Under the pieces are notes generated by a model. It ran no database searches and was not told the origin of the DNA. It was given only the letters and a program-made list of their open reading frames with translations. A stretch of DNA of 5,843 bases from Candidatus Zixiibacteriota bacterium. GTDB lineage: Bacteria > Zixibacteria > MSB-5A5 > CAIYYT01. The stretch lies in NCBI GenBank assembly GCA_026397575.1, contig JAPLUP010000552.1, positions 1 to 5,843 on the forward strand, written 5' to 3'. A program made the translations under genes and the position numbers. Positions 5,758-5,843 of the stretch are shown in pieces; the stretch's first letter is position 1, and each line of letters begins with the position of its first letter.

Positions 5758-5843
5758 TTACAGCAGCTTGCAGCCTGCGCAAGGGGCGGGTCCGCCGGAG
5801 AAGATGTAAGCGATCAGGTACACCGCGTCGGAGATGTTGACCG
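5758..5843 (-). CDS. C-terminal end of a protein with a dockerin-type repeat (N-terminus outside window)
   Basis: Read on the minus strand from 5841, the last 27 codons give VNISDAVYLIAYIFSGGPAP followed by CAGCKLL and TAA. VNISDAVYLIAYIF is the helix half of a type I dockerin-like, calcium-binding repeat, in which an acidic GDxNxDG loop normally comes just before; that loop would lie outside the window. The tail GGPAP-C-x-x-C-K is common, as far as I recall, at the ends of large secreted proteins in Zixibacteria-like and related genomes, where the repeat caps surface or exported proteins, not cellulosomal enzymes. The main domain, and so the function, cannot be known from here. The gene converges on the small basic protein gene, 124 bp away. 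The two Cys residues near the end could form a disulfide after export. Confidence 0.7.
   Translation of the reverse strand, partial: VNISDAVYLIAYIFSGGPAPCAGCKLL

Noticed and set aside
1..5843. Mobile elements, CRISPR arrays, defence or phage genes, tRNA or rRNA
   Set aside because: There are no transposase, integrase or repeat-spacer patterns, no tRNA cloverleaf, and no break in the run of housekeeping genes. I see no sign of an undescribed multi-gene system here.

Overview
This window reads as a slice of an ordinary bacterial chromosome. It carries housekeeping genes, almost all on the + strand, closely packed on the left and more loosely spaced on the right. The organism is probably Gram-negative: there is a lipobox-bearing murein transglycosylase and a membrane-anchored SppA. 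Three points suggest the FCB superphylum or a neighbouring candidate phylum, with Zixibacteria-like lineages as my best guess: a 30-residue basic protein starting MPSGKKRKR, which I associate with Bacteroidota/FCB genomes; a protein tail with a dockerin-type repeat ending in GGPAP; and a MutL of the endonuclease type. The phylum is inferred from remembered family patterns, not from a search.

Layout. From 1 to 969 is the 3' part of mutL, cut by the window edge. miaA (947-1894) overlaps its end. After 48 bp comes a large LysM-bearing lytic transglycosylase lipoprotein of the MltD type (1943-4012), then, after 9 bp, an sppA-type signal peptide peptidase (4022-4930). These four look like one read-through unit, with a possible internal promoter at the end of miaA. 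An HU/IHF-family DNA-binding protein (5029-5316) follows a 98-bp gap with a plausible promoter and a strong ribosome binding site. The next 224 bp (5317-5540) hold no convincing gene, but contain a long imperfect hairpin with a competing alternative fold and then a promoter-like element. A tiny gene (5541-5633) encodes a basic protein of the AURKAIP1/COX24 (mS38-like) class and is closed by a clear intrinsic terminator (5639-5672). At the right edge a minus-strand gene (5758-5843, cut) converges on it and ends in a dockerin-like motif.

How the genes work together. mutL and miaA are the familiar mismatch-repair and tRNA-modification pair, here without hfq following. The transglycosylase and SppA both act on the envelope: one cleaves murein strands, the other degrades leftover signal peptides. 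HU and the small basic protein belong to nucleoid and probably ribosome upkeep. I found no mobile element, CRISPR array, tRNA, rRNA or defence system. The least explained sequence is the structured 5317-5540 interval.
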